Shown here: positions 5,397 through 5,678 of the stretch, piece after piece | Numbering within the stretch: the stretch's first letter is position 1 | Layout: every line of letters starts with the position of its first letter | NCBI GenBank assembly: GCA_027064845.1 | Contig: JAMOPC010000496.1 | Span: 1 to 5,678, forward strand | Direction of reading: 5' to 3' | Source: Desulfurococcales archaeon | Lineage (GTDB): Archaea > Thermoproteota > Thermoprotei_A > Sulfolobales > Desulfurococcaceae | Length of the DNA stretch: 5,678 nt | Position numbers and translations under genes: made by a program | The notes under the pieces: generated by a model | What the model was told of the DNA's origin: nothing | Database searches by the model: none | What the model saw: only the letters and a program-made list of their open reading frames with translations

Positions 5397-5678
5397 AATA
5401 GATGGTAGTATGGGCGAGGGTGGGGGACAGATACTTAGGTATAGTCTAGGATTCTCAGCTGTTACCCTGAAGCCTGTTAGAATATTCAATATTAGAGCTA
5501 AGAGGAAAAACCCTGGTCTTAGGCCTCAGCACTTAACAGCTGTTAATGCATTGAAGACTATAACTAACGCTATTGTTGAGGGAGCATATGTTGGTAGTAA
5601 AGAAATATACTTCGAGCCACGTACTAGGAGGAGTGGGAACTACGTATTCAATATAGGAACTGCTGGCAGTGTTACATT
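5380..5678 (+). CDS. rtcA: RNA 3'-terminal phosphate cyclase, N-terminal part (cut by window end)
   Basis: RtcA uses ATP, through a covalent AMP-His intermediate, to turn an RNA 3'-phosphate into a 2',3'-cyclic phosphate. About 99 N-terminal codons are present and the frame is open to the window edge. From the TTG the protein reads MADVIEIDGSMGEGGGQILR (1-20), the hallmark start of RtcA. It continues with NPGLRPQHLTAVNALK (44-59), typical of archaeal members, and FNIGTAGSVT (90-99), the conserved GTAGS block. The catalytic His lies in the missing C-terminal half, so activity cannot be judged; a non-catalytic Rcl1-like paralogue is less likely in archaea. It overlaps the nadM end by 17 nt, implying cotranscription with fttA and nadM. 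The TTG start is supported by GAGGAG 8 nt upstream and by an in-frame stop at 5365. Confidence 0.9.
   Translation, partial: MADVIEIDGSMGEGGGQILRYSLGFSAVTLKPVRIFNIRAKRKNPGLRPQHLTAVNALKTITNAIVEGAYVGSKEIYFEPRTRRSGNYVFNIGTAGSVT

Overview
The window looks like a stretch of an AT-rich crenarchaeal chromosome, most likely from a hyperthermophile of the Desulfurococcales (Staphylothermus-like; this is an inference from gene content and base composition, not a database match). The archaeal signature is unambiguous: sn-glycerol-1-phosphate dehydrogenase (archaeal lipid backbone), a 20S proteasome beta subunit, the KH-domain beta-CASP nuclease aCPSF1/FttA, archaeal-type NMN adenylyltransferase NadM and an RtcA-type RNA cyclase. 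Start codons are mixed: by my reading ATG, TTG, GTG, TTG, ATG and TTG for the six genes. Shine-Dalgarno motifs of the GAGG/GGAGGT type are clear before three of them.

Layout. Positions 1-86 hold an upstream spacer with a TATA-like element and a ribosome site. An FKBP-type peptidyl-prolyl isomerase follows on + (87-863). It runs tail to tail into egsA on - (860-1924), and the two stop codons share a TTAA. A compact divergent promoter region (about 1925-2066) contains a 25-bp imperfect palindrome and separates egsA from psmB on + (2067-2705). A 201-bp intergenic region (2706-2906) has a hairpin/U-tract terminator for psmB, then two TATA-like elements and a short direct repeat. It leads to a tightly packed + strand operon: fttA/aCPSF1 (2907-4862), nadM (4869-5396, 6-nt gap) and rtcA (5380 to the window end, overlapping nadM by 17 nt, partial).

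How the genes fit together. All are housekeeping genes. The left half covers protein quality control (FKBP folding catalyst, proteasome) and membrane lipid biosynthesis (egsA). The right half is centred on RNA 3' ends: FttA cleaves nascent RNA and terminates transcription, and RtcA converts RNA 3'-phosphates to 2',3'-cyclic phosphates. NadM, which makes NAD+ from NMN and ATP, lies between them. I see no mobile element, CRISPR array, tRNA, rRNA or convincing novel system. The points worth a second look are the Lys instead of Gly just before the catalytic Thr of PsmB, the palindromic divergent promoter, the altered active-site segment of the FKBP, the stop-codon-sharing convergent pair, and the grouping of FttA, NadM and RtcA.
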